NCBI RefSeq assembly: GCF_020423045.1
Contig: NZ_CP081943.1
Span: 2,356,001-2,420,000 of the forward strand
Source: Pseudomonas sp. MM213
GTDB lineage: Bacteria; Pseudomonadota; Gammaproteobacteria; Pseudomonadales; Pseudomonadaceae
Reading direction: 5' to 3'
Length of the DNA stretch: 64,000 bases
A program made the translations under genes and the position numbers. The notes below the pieces were generated by a model. That model saw only the letters and a list, made by a program, of their open reading frames with translations. It was not told the origin of the DNA and did no database searches. Within the stretch, counting starts at the first letter, position 1; each line of letters begins with the position of its first letter. Shown here one piece after another: positions 17,072 to 27,152 of the stretch.

Positions 17072-17809
17072 ATGAGCCAAATCGAACCGCAAGACCAGGA
17101 TCCCGTGTTCCAGTTGAAGGGCAGCATGCTCGCCATTACCGTGCTGGAGCTGGCCCGCAACGACCTCGAAAGCCTTGATCGGCAATTGGCCGCCAAGGTC
17201 GCCCAGGCGCCCGGCTTCTTCAGCAACGCGCCGCTGGTACTGGCGCTGGACAAGCTTCCGGCCAGCGAAGGTGCGGTCGATCTGCCAGGTTTGATGCGCG
17301 TCTGCCGCCAGCACGGCCTGCGCACCCTGGCGATCCGTGCCAGTCGCATCGAAGACATCGCCGCCGCCATCGCAGTCGACCTGCCGGTGCTGCCGCCCTC
17401 CGGCGCCCGCGAGCGTGCGCTGGACCCGCTTGAAGGCACCGTGGCGAAGAAACCGGAAAAACCCGCTGAACCGACGATCAAACCGACGAAAATCATCACC
17501 TCGCCGGTACGCGGCGGCCAGCAGATTTATGCCCAGGGTTGCGACCTCGTCGTGATCTCCTCGGTCAGCCCGGGGGCGGAACTTCTCGCCGACGGCAACA
17601 TCCATGTATACGGACCGATGCGTGGTCGTGTATTGGCCGGGGTCAAAGGCGACACGAAAGCCAGGATTTTCTGTCAGCAAATGAGCGCTGAACTGGTCTC
17701 CATCGCCGGCCATTACAAGGTTTCGGAAGATCTGCGTCGCGACCCTTTGTGGGGCGCGGGTGTACAGGTCAGCCTGTCGGGCGATGTGTTGAACATCATT
17801 CGGCTTTAA
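17072..17809 (+). CDS. minC: Septum-site inhibitor MinC
   Basis: A 245-residue MinC. The N-terminal domain ([20 protein letters not shown], about 10-100) antagonises FtsZ polymerisation. A Pro/Lys-rich linker follows, and the C-terminal beta-helix ([20 protein letters not shown]...[19 protein letters not shown]) dimerises and binds MinD. Two further starts lie upstream (ATG 17063, GTG 17048); ATG 17072 (MSQ) gives the N-terminus seen in Pseudomonas homologues. It is followed after 200 bp by minD. Confidence 0.95.
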   Translation: MSQIEPQDQDPVFQLKGSMLAITVLELARNDLESLDRQLAAKVAQAPGFFSNAPLVLALDKLPASEGAVDLPGLMRVCRQHGLRTLAIRASRIEDIAAAIAVDLPVLPPSGARERALDPLEGTVAKKPEKPAEPTIKPTKIITSPVRGGQQIYAQGCDLVVISSVSPGAELLADGNIHVYGPMRGRVLAGVKGDTKARIFCQQMSAELVSIAGHYKVSEDLRRDPLWGAGVQVSLSGDVLNIIRL

Positions 17810-18009
17810 CGGATACTGCCGCATTTTCCAAGCATCTCTAAAACGTAGCGAAAACGGCTCAAACGAAGTAGGAAAAAGGCCTAAAGCAGTGTTTACCGGG
17901 GGTAAGCGCGGTTCATGACCGGATTCCAGCCAAGCTGTCCGACTGCAGTCGTTTTTCCAGAGATGTTTTTCAGGGGCTAAATGTCCTTTTTCCTTAGGGG
18001 TGAAACACC

Positions 18010-18822
18010 TTGGCCAAGATTCTCGTGGTTACATCCGGCAAGGGTGGTGTGGGTAAGACCACCACCAGTGCTGCTATCGGTACCGGCCTCGCACTGCGCG
18101 GTCACAAAACAGTTATCGTCGACTTCGACGTCGGCTTGCGTAACCTCGACCTGATCATGGGTTGCGAGCGTCGCGTCGTGTATGACTTCGTCAACGTGGT
18201 TAACGGCGAAGCCAACCTGCAACAGGCCCTGATCAAAGACAAACGCCTGGAAAACCTCTACGTACTGGCCGCCAGTCAGACCCGCGACAAAGACGCGCTG
18301 ACTGTCGAAGGCGTGGAAAAAGTCCTGATGGCGTTGAAGGAAGACTTCGAATTCGTGGTCTGCGACTCCCCGGCCGGCATCGAGAAAGGTGCTCACCTGG
18401 CCATGTACTTCGCCGATGAAGCGATTGTCGTGACCAACCCGGAAGTCTCCTCGGTTCGTGACTCGGACCGCATGCTGGGCCTGCTGGCCAGCAAATCGCG
18501 TCGCGCCGAAAACGGCGAAGACCCGATCAAGGAACACTTGCTGTTGACCCGTTACAACCCGCAACGCGTCAGCGATGGCGAGATGCTCGGCGTTGAAGAC
18601 GTCAAGGAAATTCTCGCTGTGACCCTGCTGGGTGTGATCCCTGAGTCCCAAGCGGTACTCAAGGCGTCCAACTCCGGCGTGCCGGTGATTCTCGACGATC
18701 AAAGCGACGCCGGTCAGGCGTACAGCGATGCGGTCGAACGCCTGCTGGGCAAAACCGTGGAGCATCGGTTTCTCGATGTGACGAAGAAAGGATTCTTTGA
18801 GCGTCTGTTTGGAGGCCGGTAA
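18010..18822 (+). CDS. minD: Septum-site determining ATPase MinD
   Basis: A 270-residue ParA/MinD ATPase that recruits MinC to the membrane and oscillates with MinE. The deviant Walker A KGGVGKT is at 11-17, with [11 protein letters not shown] and the [11 protein letters not shown] switch following. The C-terminal amphipathic membrane helix ([11 protein letters not shown]) is intact. The start is a TTG at 18010, with only a modest Shine-Dalgarno-like GGGGTGAAA upstream; this may hold down translation. minE overlaps the minD stop by 1 nt. Confidence 0.96.
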   Translation: MAKILVVTSGKGGVGKTTTSAAIGTGLALRGHKTVIVDFDVGLRNLDLIMGCERRVVYDFVNVVNGEANLQQALIKDKRLENLYVLAASQTRDKDALTVEGVEKVLMALKEDFEFVVCDSPAGIEKGAHLAMYFADEAIVVTNPEVSSVRDSDRMLGLLASKSRRAENGEDPIKEHLLLTRYNPQRVSDGEMLGVEDVKEILAVTLLGVIPESQAVLKASNSGVPVILDDQSDAGQAYSDAVERLLGKTVEHRFLDVTKKGFFERLFGGR

Positions 18823-19076
18823 TGAACATTTTTGACTTCTTTCGTGCTAACAAGAAGCCAAGTACCGCCTCGGTAGCGAAAGAGCGTCTACAGATCATCG
18901 TGGCGCATGAACGCGGCCAACGCAGTACGCCGGATTACTTGCCAGCCTTGCAGAAAGAGCTGGTCGAAGTCATCCGCAAGTACGTCAATATCGGGTCCGA
19001 TGACGTGCATGTCGCCCTGGAAAACCAGGGTAGCTGCTCGATTCTGGAACTCAATATCACCCTGCCGGATCGCTGA
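18822..19076 (+). CDS. minE: Cell division topological factor MinE
   Basis: An 84-residue MinE. The N-terminal amphipathic membrane-binding stretch ([20 protein letters not shown]) and anti-MinCD helix ([14 protein letters not shown]) are followed by the dimeric topological-specificity domain ([15 protein letters not shown] to the end). The ATG overlaps the minD stop (TAATG) and has GGAGG at 18811-18815, so the two are translationally coupled. It stimulates MinD ATPase and drives pole-to-pole oscillation. Confidence 0.96.
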   Translation: MNIFDFFRANKKPSTASVAKERLQIIVAHERGQRSTPDYLPALQKELVEVIRKYVNIGSDDVHVALENQGSCSILELNITLPDR

Positions 19077-19120
19077 GTCGACCCGTCGGGAGCCACGGCG
19101 GCTCAGGCTTTTGCTGCTCC

Positions 19121-19207
19121 TTGTAGGAGCGAAGCTTGCTCGCGAAGGTGTGTCAGTCGACATTAACGTTGCTGACACACCTTCGCGAGCAAGCTTCGCT
19201 CCTACAA
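19121..19207. repeat. REP pair, long near-perfect palindrome
   Basis: TTGTAGGAGCGAAGCTTGCTCGCGAAGGTGTGTCAG pairs with its complement over about 36 bp around a short loop. It is one of the most perfect REP hairpins in the window and separates minE from rluA. Confidence 0.85.
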
Positions 19208-19256
19208 GAGCCCTGAAAGCCTGAGTCGCCGTTGGCGTTTGTTACGAGGCTGTTTA

Positions 19257-19892
19257 ATGCCGCTGTCCAACGTCCACATCATCCATCAGGACGCCGCCGT
19301 ACTGGTGGTGAATAAACCGACCCTGTTGCTTTCCGTCCCTGGCCGGGCCGACGACAACAAGGATTGCCTGATCACCCGCCTGCAAGAAAACGGCTACCCC
19401 GAAGCCCGCATCGTCCATCGCCTGGACTGGGAAACCTCCGGCATCATTCTGCTGGCCCGTGACCCGGACACCCATCGCGAATTGTCTCGGCAATTTCACG
19501 ACCGTGAAACCGAAAAGGCCTACACCGCACTGTGCTGGGGCCAGCCGGAACTGGACAGCGGCAGCATCGACCTGCCCCTGCGTTACGACCCGCCGACCAA
19601 GCCGCGCCATGTGGTGGATTTCGAGTTCGGCAAAAACGCCCTGACATTCTGGCGCGTGCTGGAACGATGCGGCGACTGGTGTCGGGTTGAACTGACGCCG
19701 ATCACCGGCCGCTCCCATCAGTTGCGCGTGCACATGCTCTCCATCGGCCACCCGCTGCTGGGTGACGGGCTCTATGCCCACGAGCAGGCGCTGGCCGCCT
19801 GGCCACGCCTGTGCCTGCACGCGAGCATGCTCAGCTTCACTCATCCGCAGACTGGTGAACGCCTGCGTTTCGAGTGCCCGGCACCGTTTTGA
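19257..19892 (+). CDS. rluA: Dual-specificity pseudouridine synthase RluA
   Basis: A 211-residue RluA-family enzyme without an S4 domain. The catalytic motif HRLDWETSG spans 54-62 with Asp57, and GRSHQLRVHM follows near 150. The short length and the position directly after minE match Pseudomonas RluA, which modifies U746 of 23S rRNA and U32 of several tRNAs. ATG 19257 (MPLSNVHII) is preferred over an upstream in-frame start at 19239. A strong terminator follows 16 bp after the stop. Confidence 0.9.
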   Translation: MPLSNVHIIHQDAAVLVVNKPTLLLSVPGRADDNKDCLITRLQENGYPEARIVHRLDWETSGIILLARDPDTHRELSRQFHDRETEKAYTALCWGQPELDSGSIDLPLRYDPPTKPRHVVDFEFGKNALTFWRVLERCGDWCRVELTPITGRSHQLRVHMLSIGHPLLGDGLYAHEQALAAWPRLCLHASMLSFTHPQTGERLRFECPAPF

Positions 19893-19910
19893 GCAGACGC
19901 GCCGAGATGA

Positions 19911-19940
19911 AAAAACGCCCTTCAACTGAAGGGCGTTTTT
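19911..19940 (+). terminator. Terminator of rluA
   Basis: AAAAACGCCCTTC-AACT-GAAGGGCGTTTTT is a near-perfect stem with terminal T-run, usable on both strands. Confidence 0.9.
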
Positions 19941-20045
19941 ATTTATTGAAACAAATTATCTGTCGTAAAAATGGCGTTAAATTATTGTCATAAATTTGTA
20001 AAGAAACGTAAAATAATGGCATTACGATAGCAGGCAGGACGCCCA

Positions 20046-20888
20046 GTGCGCAGTTGCAAGACACTTCAGAACGACTACCCAATTACCTTCAGCTTTGCCA
20101 ACACCACCCTGCACCTCAGCGAACAGCCTTGCGTCGAAGCACGGCAAGCGCTGGAGCAACTGATTGAAAAGCGCAGCGCTCGCAAGCTCACCCGTGCGAG
20201 CGCACCGCTCGCCAGTGGTGACACCCCTCTATTTGCCAAGGTTCAGCCGCTGGATACTTTAAAGGCGAAAGTGCGGGTAACCTTTGGCAAACCACAGCGT
20301 AACGGTCGCTTCGACTGGCCGCTGGAAGAACTGATCAATACCCATGAAGCGCAGCGCCGCGGCGTCCGGATGCCACCACTTCAAGGATTTGGCTACACCA
20401 AGGACCTGCTGGGATTGACCCAGGAGTATTTCATTATCACGCGCCTGCTTGACGACCATCTTGACGGCGTACAGTGGCTTAAACGCAACCCCGGCAACGT
20501 GGAGGCATTTATCCAGGATGCTTTCGATCTGCTCCACTCCCTCGCCCTGAAGAACATCACTCACATGGATTTCTGGGCCGGCAACATCTTGATCCCCGAA
20601 TCGTCGCAGTCACCGCTCAAAGCCATCGATTTTGAAAACTGCTTCGCCAGCCAGACACTCCACCCGAGCGAAACCCTGGGCTTCCAGCTGGGATTTTTCT
20701 ATCGCCGGGAAATCTACAAACACATTACTGAAGCCGACTATGATCGGCTGGTTGAAACGTACACAGGACAACTCCCAAACATCTCGAAGAAAAAGTTCAA
20801 CCCGGTGTATGTCGCGAGCAAGCATGAATACGTGGGCCGCAAGCAACGCCGTGAAGTGTTCCTCAGCGGTCTTCTGATCACAGGCTGA
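20046..20888 (+). CDS. Kdo/WaaP-type lipopolysaccharide kinase-like protein
   Basis: A 280-residue protein with a small kinase-like fold. The catalytic loop is HMDFWAGN (173-180; Asp175, Asn180) and the metal loop DFEN (195-198) takes the place of DFG. A Lys in FAKVQP near 65 may be the ATP-binding residue. The closest families I recognise are the WaaP/InaA LPS heptose/Kdo kinases; the substrate cannot be told. The start is taken as GTG 20046. It lies behind an AT-rich promoter region (19941-20045) in an otherwise conserved min-apeB region, which may mark a local insertion. Confidence 0.65.
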   Translation: MRSCKTLQNDYPITFSFANTTLHLSEQPCVEARQALEQLIEKRSARKLTRASAPLASGDTPLFAKVQPLDTLKAKVRVTFGKPQRNGRFDWPLEELINTHEAQRRGVRMPPLQGFGYTKDLLGLTQEYFIITRLLDDHLDGVQWLKRNPGNVEAFIQDAFDLLHSLALKNITHMDFWAGNILIPESSQSPLKAIDFENCFASQTLHPSETLGFQLGFFYRREIYKHITEADYDRLVETYTGQLPNISKKKFNPVYVASKHEYVGRKQRREVFLSGLLITG

Positions 20889-20994
20889 CGCGCAAATCAG
20901 ACCCACCGACAAACGTCGCGCGACGGACGGCATTGTGTCTGCAATGCCGTGAGCCAATACGGTAAACTTGCGCCATTGCTGTCTGGAGCTACTT

Positions 20995-22284
20995 ATGCGC
21001 GAAGAGTTGAACCAAGGCCTGATCGATTTCCTCAAGGCCTCCCCTACCCCGTTTCATGCCACCGCCAGCCTTGTTCAGCGCCTGGAAGCGGCGGGTTATC
21101 AGCGTCTCGACGAACGCGAGCCCTGGACCACTGAAGCCAACGGTCGCTACTACGTCACCCGTAACGACTCTTCGATTGTCGCCGTCAAAATGGGCCGTCA
21201 CTCCCCCCTGCATGGCGGTATCCGCCTGGTCGGCGCCCATACCGACAGCCCGTGCCTGCGAGTCAAACCCCAGCCGGAACTGCAACGCCAGGGTTTCTGG
21301 CAGCTGGGTGTCGAAGTGTATGGCGGCGCGCTGCTGGCTCCGTGGTTCGACCGCGATCTGTCCCTGGCGGGCCGCGTGACCTTCCGCCGCGACGGCAAGG
21401 TCGAGAGCCAGTTGATCGACTTCAAGACACCGATCGCGATCATTCCAAACCTGGCCATTCACCTCAATCGTGAAGCCAACATGGGTTGGGCGATCAACGC
21501 CCAGACCGAATTGCCGCCGATCCTCGCGCAGTTCGCCGGTGACGAGCGCGTGGACTTCCGCGCCGTGCTCACCAATCAACTTGCTCTCGAGCATGGCCTG
21601 AACGCCGACGTGGTGCTCGACTACGAGTTGAGCTTCTACGATACCCAGAGCGCTGCGATCATCGGCCTGCATGGCGACTTCATCGCCGGTGCGCGCCTCG
21701 ACAACCTGCTGTCCTGCTACGCCGGCCTGCAAGCGTTGCTGACGGCTGAAACCGACGAAACCTGCGTGCTGGTCGCCAATGACCACGAAGAAGTCGGCTC
21801 CTGCTCGGCCTGTGGCGCTGACGGCCCGATGCTGGAGCAGACGCTGCGTCGCTTGTTGCCCGAAGGTGATGAATTCGTACGCACCATTCAGAAATCCCTG
21901 CTGGTCTCGGCCGACAATGCCCACGGCGTACACCCCAACTACGCCGACAAGCACGACGCCAACCACGGCCCGAAACTCAACGCCGGCCCGGTGATCAAGG
22001 TCAACAGCAACCAGCGTTACGCCACCAACAGCGAAACCGCCGGGTTCTTCCGCCATCTGTGCATGGCCGAAGAAGTGCCGGTGCAAAGCTTCGTGGTGCG
22101 CAGCGACATGGGCTGCGGCTCGACCATCGGCCCGATCACCGCCAGCCACCTGGGTGTGCGCACCGTGGACATCGGCCTGCCGACATTCGCCATGCACTCG
22201 ATCCGCGAACTGTGCGGCAGTCATGATCTGGCGCACCTGGTGAAAGTGCTGAGCGCGTTCTACGCCAGCCAAGAGCTTCCGTAA
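20995..22284 (+). CDS. apeB: M18-family aminopeptidase
   Basis: A 429-residue dizinc M18 aspartyl-type aminopeptidase. Metal ligands are in GAHTDSP (His82, Asp84), [19 protein letters not shown] (catalytic Glu pair) and the final [12 protein letters not shown]is. The length equals the Pseudomonas ApeB. The protein is cytoplasmic and forms large oligomers that trim acidic or neutral N-terminal residues. ATG 20995 has GGAG upstream; the nine-codon extension is rejected. Confidence 0.93.
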   Translation: MREELNQGLIDFLKASPTPFHATASLVQRLEAAGYQRLDEREPWTTEANGRYYVTRNDSSIVAVKMGRHSPLHGGIRLVGAHTDSPCLRVKPQPELQRQGFWQLGVEVYGGALLAPWFDRDLSLAGRVTFRRDGKVESQLIDFKTPIAIIPNLAIHLNREANMGWAINAQTELPPILAQFAGDERVDFRAVLTNQLALEHGLNADVVLDYELSFYDTQSAAIIGLHGDFIAGARLDNLLSCYAGLQALLTAETDETCVLVANDHEEVGSCSACGADGPMLEQTLRRLLPEGDEFVRTIQKSLLVSADNAHGVHPNYADKHDANHGPKLNAGPVIKVNSNQRYATNSETAGFFRHLCMAEEVPVQSFVVRSDMGCGSTIGPITASHLGVRTVDIGLPTFAMHSIRELCGSHDLAHLVKVLSAFYASQELP

Positions 22285-22287
22285 TCC

Positions 22288-22360
22288 CTGTAGGAGCCGG
22301 CTTGCTGGCGATGGCGATGGCGATTTCAATGACGCCATCGCCAGCAAGCCGGCTCCTACA
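22288..22360. repeat. REP pair, GCCAGCAAGCCGGCTCC type
   Basis: TGTAGGAGCCGGCTTGCTGG and its complement follow the apeB stop, with a short GATGGCGATGGCGAT repeat in the loop. Confidence 0.85.
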
Positions 22361-22412
22361 AATGCTAAACCCACCTAGACTTTAAATACCCCCATCGACA
22401 AGGCAGTCGCTC

Positions 22413-22589
22413 ATGATCTCGATGTCTTCATTTCACGCCATGCTGATCCCGATTCTTGCCGGGATGATCCTGCTGGCGATCGGCTTCAACTTCCGCGACA
22501 AGAATGCCGGCGTGTTCGCGATGTGGATCGGCATGCTGACCATCCTCGGCACCGTGGTCTTCAAGATCCTCGCCAAACTCAACGAATAA
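22413..22589 (+). CDS. Small conserved membrane protein (58 aa)
   Basis: A short gene encoding 58 residues, from ATG 22413 to TAA 22587-22589. Two hydrophobic helices (AMLIPILAGMILLAIGF and GVFAMWIGMLTILGTVVFKIL) flank a charged turn NFRDKNAG, giving a hairpin in the inner membrane. Codon use is that of the neighbours and there are no interruptions, which supports a real gene. It lies 78 bp before the mechanosensitive channel on the same strand. I do not recognise a named family. Confidence 0.7.
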   Translation: MISMSSFHAMLIPILAGMILLAIGFNFRDKNAGVFAMWIGMLTILGTVVFKILAKLNE

Positions 22590-22667
22590 ATCCTCGCCCT
22601 CGGCTCGCATTGATTTTGGCGGGCTCGTACACTCGGTCGACCTGCTCCTTTCAAGGTTGACCGCCTA

Positions 22668-24824
22668 GTGTTCGCTCGTCTTTTTGCCCTACCCAGCCTT
22701 TTCCTCGTCTGCCTGATGGCGCTGCTGCCGATCATGCCGGCCCAGGCCGTCGGTTTACCGAGCTTGCTCAACAGCTCGGCGAAAACCCAGCCCGAGGCGC
22801 AAGAACCCCTCGGGCAATCCCTCGACGAAGTCATCAAGTCACTGGAGAACGATCAGCAACGCAGCAAATTGCTGGCCGACCTGAAGAAGCTGCGCGACGC
22901 CACCAAAAAAGCCCAACCGGCTGCTGAAGAAGGCGTGTTGGGCCTGATTGGCGGCACGCTGGCCAATTTTGAAAAACAATTCTCCGGCGCTGACAGCCCG
23001 CTCACACGCTGGTCCGACGAGTTTGATCTGGCTAAGGAAGAACTGGCGGGGTTGGTGTTGCCGGCCAATGAATGGCTGCCGATCATCTTTGGCTTCGCCA
23101 TGATTCTGATGGTCTGGAGCCTGCTGGCCGCCGCACTGATCTGGCTCGGTCACCGGGTACGGATGCGCTTCGGCCTGACCGAAGAATTACCGCAGCACCC
23201 CAAGGCCCTCGACATGTTGCGCTTTGCCCTGCGCAAACTCGGGCCTTGGCTGATCGCCCTGGTGATGACCGTCTACATGACCTACGCCCTGCCCTCGTCA
23301 TTGGGCAAAAGCCTGGCGATGGTGCTGGCCTATGCGCTGGTGGTCGGCACGTGTTTTTCGGCGATCTGCGTGATCGCCTTTTCCTTGCTCGACGGGCCAC
23401 ACCGCCACCGCGCCTTGTACATCCTGCGGCATCAGGCCTTTCGGCCGCTGTGGCTGATCGGCAGTTTTGCCGCGTTCGGCGAAGCCTTGAACGACCCGCG
23501 ACTGGTCGCCAGCCTCGGCAGCCATTTGGCGCACACCGCCGCCACCATCGCCAACGTGCTGGCCGCGCTGTCTACCGGGCTGTTCATCCTGCGCTTCCGA
23601 CGCCCCATCGCCCACTTGATCCGCAACCAACCGCTGTCACGGCGCCTGACCCGCCGCGCACTCAGCGACACCATCGAGATTCTCGGTACTTTCTGGTACA
23701 TGCCAGCGCTGGTGCTGGTGGCGATTTCGCTGTTCGCCACGTTCGTTTCCGCCGGCGACACCAGCACCGCGTTGCGCCAGTCGCTGATCTGCACCGTGCT
23801 GCTGGTGTTGTGCATGGTCATCAACGGGCTGGTGCGCCGGCATGCACTGAAACCGCAACGGGGCATGAAGCGTCACGCACTGTATTCCGAACGCCTGAAA
23901 AGCTTCTTCTATACCCTCGCCCACTTGCTGGTGTGGCTGGCGTTCATCGAACTTGGCCTGCGGGTCTGGGGCATGTCGCTGATTGCGTTCACCGAAGGCG
24001 AAGGCCATGAAGTCAGCGTCAAACTGTTCAGCCTCGGCGGCACACTGATTTTTGCCTGGCTGATCTGGATCCTCAGCGACACCGCCGTGCACCACGCCCT
24101 CACCCGCTCACGCAAAGGCCAGGCCAACGCGCGTGCGCAGACGATGATGCCGCTGATCCGCAACGTGCTGTTCGTGGCGATTTTCATCGTTGCGCTGATC
24201 GTCGCCCTGGCGAACATGGGCATGAACGTCACGCCGCTCCTGGCCGGTGCCGGCGTGATCGGCCTGGCCATCGGTTTCGGCGCACAATCGTTGGTCGCGG
24301 ACCTGATCACCGGGCTGTTCATCATCATCGAAGACTCCCTGGCCATCGACGACTACGTGGATGTTGGCGGCCACCTCGGCACTGTCGAGGGCCTGACCAT
24401 TCGTACCGTGCGCCTGCGGGACATCGACGGCATCGTCCACACCATCCCGTTCAGTGAAATCAAAAGCATCAAGAACTACTCGCGGGAGTTCGGCTACGCG
24501 ATCTTTCGCGTGGCGATCCCCTCGAACATGGACATCGATAACGCGATCAAACTGATGCGCGACGTCGGCCAGAAGATGCGCGCCGATCCACTGCAACGAC
24601 GCAACATCTGGTCGCCGCTGGAGATTCAAGGGGTCGAGAGTTTCGAGTCAGGCAACGCGATTCTGCGGGCCCGCTTCAAGACCGCGCCGATCAAACAGTG
24701 GGAAGTTTCCCGGGCGTTCAACCTGTCCTTGAAACGACACCTGGATGAAGCCGGGCTTGATCTGGCGACTCCGCGCATGAGTGTGCAGGTGGTCACGGCG
24801 GGTGGCGGCCCAATAGCCGATTAA
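22668..24824 (+). CDS. MscS-family mechanosensitive channel (YbiO-like)
   Basis: A 718-residue large MscS-type channel. A signal peptide (MFARLFALPSLFLVCLMALLPIMPAQA) precedes a periplasmic region with coiled-coil character (about 45-100). About ten membrane helices follow, then the pore helix MNVTPLLAGAGVIGLAIGFG (about 525-545) and the beta domain YVDVGGHLGTVEGLTIRTVR. The cytoplasmic C-terminal alpha/beta domain ends the protein. Size and layout resemble E. coli YbiO rather than minimal MscS. The start is GTG 22668. It should open on hypo-osmotic shock. Confidence 0.88.
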   Translation: MFARLFALPSLFLVCLMALLPIMPAQAVGLPSLLNSSAKTQPEAQEPLGQSLDEVIKSLENDQQRSKLLADLKKLRDATKKAQPAAEEGVLGLIGGTLANFEKQFSGADSPLTRWSDEFDLAKEELAGLVLPANEWLPIIFGFAMILMVWSLLAAALIWLGHRVRMRFGLTEELPQHPKALDMLRFALRKLGPWLIALVMTVYMTYALPSSLGKSLAMVLAYALVVGTCFSAICVIAFSLLDGPHRHRALYILRHQAFRPLWLIGSFAAFGEALNDPRLVASLGSHLAHTAATIANVLAALSTGLFILRFRRPIAHLIRNQPLSRRLTRRALSDTIEILGTFWYMPALVLVAISLFATFVSAGDTSTALRQSLICTVLLVLCMVINGLVRRHALKPQRGMKRHALYSERLKSFFYTLAHLLVWLAFIELGLRVWGMSLIAFTEGEGHEVSVKLFSLGGTLIFAWLIWILSDTAVHHALTRSRKGQANARAQTMMPLIRNVLFVAIFIVALIVALANMGMNVTPLLAGAGVIGLAIGFGAQSLVADLITGLFIIIEDSLAIDDYVDVGGHLGTVEGLTIRTVRLRDIDGIVHTIPFSEIKSIKNYSREFGYAIFRVAIPSNMDIDNAIKLMRDVGQKMRADPLQRRNIWSPLEIQGVESFESGNAILRARFKTAPIKQWEVSRAFNLSLKRHLDEAGLDLATPRMSVQVVTAGGGPIAD

Positions 24825-24835
24825 CCCTTGGCCAC

Positions 24836-24938
24836 CTGTGGGAGCGAGCCTGCTCGCGATGGACGCACAGGCACCGCGCTCATTCAGACAGCACACGTAA
24901 TCGTTCACGACCATCGCGAGCAGGCTCGCTCCCACAGG
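24836..24938. repeat. REP pair, CGCGAGCAGGCTCGCTCC type
   Basis: A third subfamily: arms TGTGGGAGCGAGCCTGCTCG and its complement, about 60 nt apart. Confidence 0.8.
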
Positions 24939-24986
24939 ATCTGCGGCCAATCGCAAGACCGGCGTTATCTAACAAATCGCAGGCAT

Positions 24987-25019
24987 AAAAAAATCCCCGA
25001 ACCAGTCGGGGATTTTTTA
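24987..25019. terminator. Bidirectional terminator between mscS-like and deaD
   Basis: AAAAAAATCCCCGA-ACCAG-TCGGGGATTTTTT serves both convergent genes. Confidence 0.85.
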
Positions 25020-25046
25020 TGTTCGATCAATCAGCCCGGGGGCGGA

Positions 25047-26720
25047 TCAATCTTCGCGATAGCGACGCAGCTTCAACTGCTTACCGGCAACGCGAGTGTC
25101 CTTCAGCTTGGTCAGCAGACGCTCCAGACCATCTTCCGGCAGCTCGACGAGGCTGAAGCTGTCACGCACCTGGATGCGACCGATGGCTTCACGCGCCAGA
25201 CCACCTTCGTTGAGGATGGCGCCCAGCAGGTTTTTCGCCGCGATACCGTCACGCGCGCCCAGCGCGGTACGGCAACGGGCACGACCTTCGGCCAATGGAA
25301 CCGGAGCACGACGCTCGCGATCACCACGGTCCGGACGATCACCGGTGCGCTCTGGACGATCGCCACGCGGTGCGTTGTTCGGCACCAGTGGACGTTCTTT
25401 CTCGATTGCAGCCAGGGTCAGCGCCTGAGCGTTGGTCGCCTTGCGCAGCAGGGCAGCAGCCAGTGCACGCGGCGTGCAACCGATATCGGCAGTCAGGCGA
25501 TCCAGCAGATCACCGTGAGTCGATTCGGCATCGCCAACCAGCGGCGAGAGGCTGTTGGTCAGTTTCTTGATGCGGGCATCGAGAACAGCCTGAGCGTCCG
25601 GCAGGCGAACTTCGGCAACTTTCTGACCGGTTACACGCTCGATCACTTGCAGCATGCGGCGCTCACGCGGAGTCACCAGCAGCAGTGCACGACCTTCGCG
25701 ACCGGCACGGCCAGTACGGCCGATACGGTGAACGTAGGATTCCGGATCGTACGGCATGTCAACGTTGAACACGTGAGTGATGCGCGGAACGTCCAGGCCA
25801 CGAGCGGCAACGTCGGTCGCCACAACGATGTCCAGACGGCCATCCTTGAGGGAGTCGATCACGCGCTCACGCTGGTTCTGGGCAATGTCACCGTTCAGCG
25901 CAGCGGCTTTGTAGCCTTTGGCTTCCAGGGCGCTGGCCAGGTCCAGGGTCGCTTGCTTGGTGCGCACGAACATGATCAGGGCGTCGAAGTCTTCGACTTC
26001 CAGCAGGCTCAATACAGCCGAGGTCTTCTGGTCAGCGTGAACCAACAGGTGAGCCTGTTCGATCGCGGTAACGGTCTGAGTCTTGGTCTGGATCTTCACA
26101 TGCTGCGGATCACGCAGGTGACGTTCGGCAATCGCACGGATCGACTGCGGCAGGGTAGCCGAGAACAATACGGTCTGACGGGTTGGAGGCAGCGCCTTGA
26201 AGATGACTTCGAGGTCGTCCATGAAACCCAGTTTGAGCATTTCGTCGGCTTCGTCGAGAACCAGGTGGTTCACGGTCGACAGGACTTTTTCGTCGCGACG
26301 CAGGTGGTCGCACAGACGGCCCGGAGTGGCGACAACGATCTGTGCGCCATTACGGATTGCTTTCAGTTGTGGACCCATAGGGGCGCCGCCGTAAACGGCC
26401 ACAACGGTAACGCCTGGCATTTGCTTGGCGTAGGTTTCGAAAGCGGTTGCTACTTGCAGCGCCAACTCACGGGTTGGCGCCAGGATCAGGGCTTGCGGCT
26501 CGCGCTTGGCAGGATCGATGCAGTGCAGGATAGGCAGGGCGAACGCAGCGGTTTTACCCGTACCGGTTTGCGCCTGACCAATCATGTCCTGGCCGGCCAT
26601 GATGATCGGGATCGATTGCTGCTGAATAGCCGAAGGCTCTTCGTAGCCAGTCGCAATGACGGCTGCAAGGATATTCGGATTAAGATTAAAAGCGGCGAAG
26701 CCGCCGGTTTCCTGGGTCAT
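25047..26720 (-). CDS. deaD: DEAD-box RNA helicase DeaD/CsdA
   Basis: A 557-residue ATP-dependent RNA helicase. Motifs in order: Q motif and AQTGTGKT (50-57), PTRELA, GG, TPGRL, DEAD (156-159), SAT, and HRIGRTGRAGREG. An Arg/Pro/Asp-rich linker (RGDRPERTGDRPDRGDRERR) leads to a C-terminal RNA-recognition domain of the DbpA type (SFSLVELPEDGLERLLTKLK). It unwinds structured rRNA and mRNA and is usually cold-induced. ATG 26720 (MTQETGGF) gives the family N-terminus. The long leader upstream fits post-transcriptional control. Confidence 0.93.
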   Translation of the reverse strand: MTQETGGFAAFNLNPNILAAVIATGYEEPSAIQQQSIPIIMAGQDMIGQAQTGTGKTAAFALPILHCIDPAKREPQALILAPTRELALQVATAFETYAKQMPGVTVVAVYGGAPMGPQLKAIRNGAQIVVATPGRLCDHLRRDEKVLSTVNHLVLDEADEMLKLGFMDDLEVIFKALPPTRQTVLFSATLPQSIRAIAERHLRDPQHVKIQTKTQTVTAIEQAHLLVHADQKTSAVLSLLEVEDFDALIMFVRTKQATLDLASALEAKGYKAAALNGDIAQNQRERVIDSLKDGRLDIVVATDVAARGLDVPRITHVFNVDMPYDPESYVHRIGRTGRAGREGRALLLVTPRERRMLQVIERVTGQKVAEVRLPDAQAVLDARIKKLTNSLSPLVGDAESTHGDLLDRLTADIGCTPRALAAALLRKATNAQALTLAAIEKERPLVPNNAPRGDRPERTGDRPDRGDRERRAPVPLAEGRARCRTALGARDGIAAKNLLGAILNEGGLAREAIGRIQVRDSFSLVELPEDGLERLLTKLKDTRVAGKQLKLRRYRED

Positions 26721-27152
26721 GGGTCTGCCTCTAAGTGCATCCGCAAAGACCCATGCTCCAAAGCTGCGCATGCCGTGTAAGACTCAAGAGTCGCCCTGGC
26801 TGCTTTGTCGGCGGGGATTTGCGAAAACGAATGAATGAAAAAGATTCGTCAAGGGAGAGTCCGCTGTGCGGACGTGCAGCCGAAGCTGACTTCGGGGAAT
26901 TGCGCTACCTAAACGCGGCCCGGTTAAAGGCCGGCGCGCACTATACCGGAATTCGCCCAAAAAGGGAGCATTATTTGTCGGAAAACTGACGGATACACCG
27001 TTGTGTCACAGGCTTTGCGGATAATCGTGCGACGGTCTATTTTTCAAAGGCCCGGCCCTGCTGGGGATGGCGCTAAAACGGTTCACCGTTGTGACTCGGA
27101 CCTGCGGCCTCGCCTCCCCCTTCAAACCCCTTCCCGCCCGAGGAATTGTTCG
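26721..27152. other. Divergent leader region of deaD and the crotonase gene
   Basis: This stretch of 430 bp has no convincing gene. It must hold the promoter and probably a long 5-prime leader of deaD on the minus strand, as known for cold-shock helicases, and the promoter of the crotonase gene. Open frames present lack coding character. Confidence 0.5.

Noticed and set aside
24828..26780. A 650-codon open frame on the plus strand
   Set aside because: It is wholly antisense to deaD, whose helicase motifs are complete. Long antisense frames are common in GC-rich genes.
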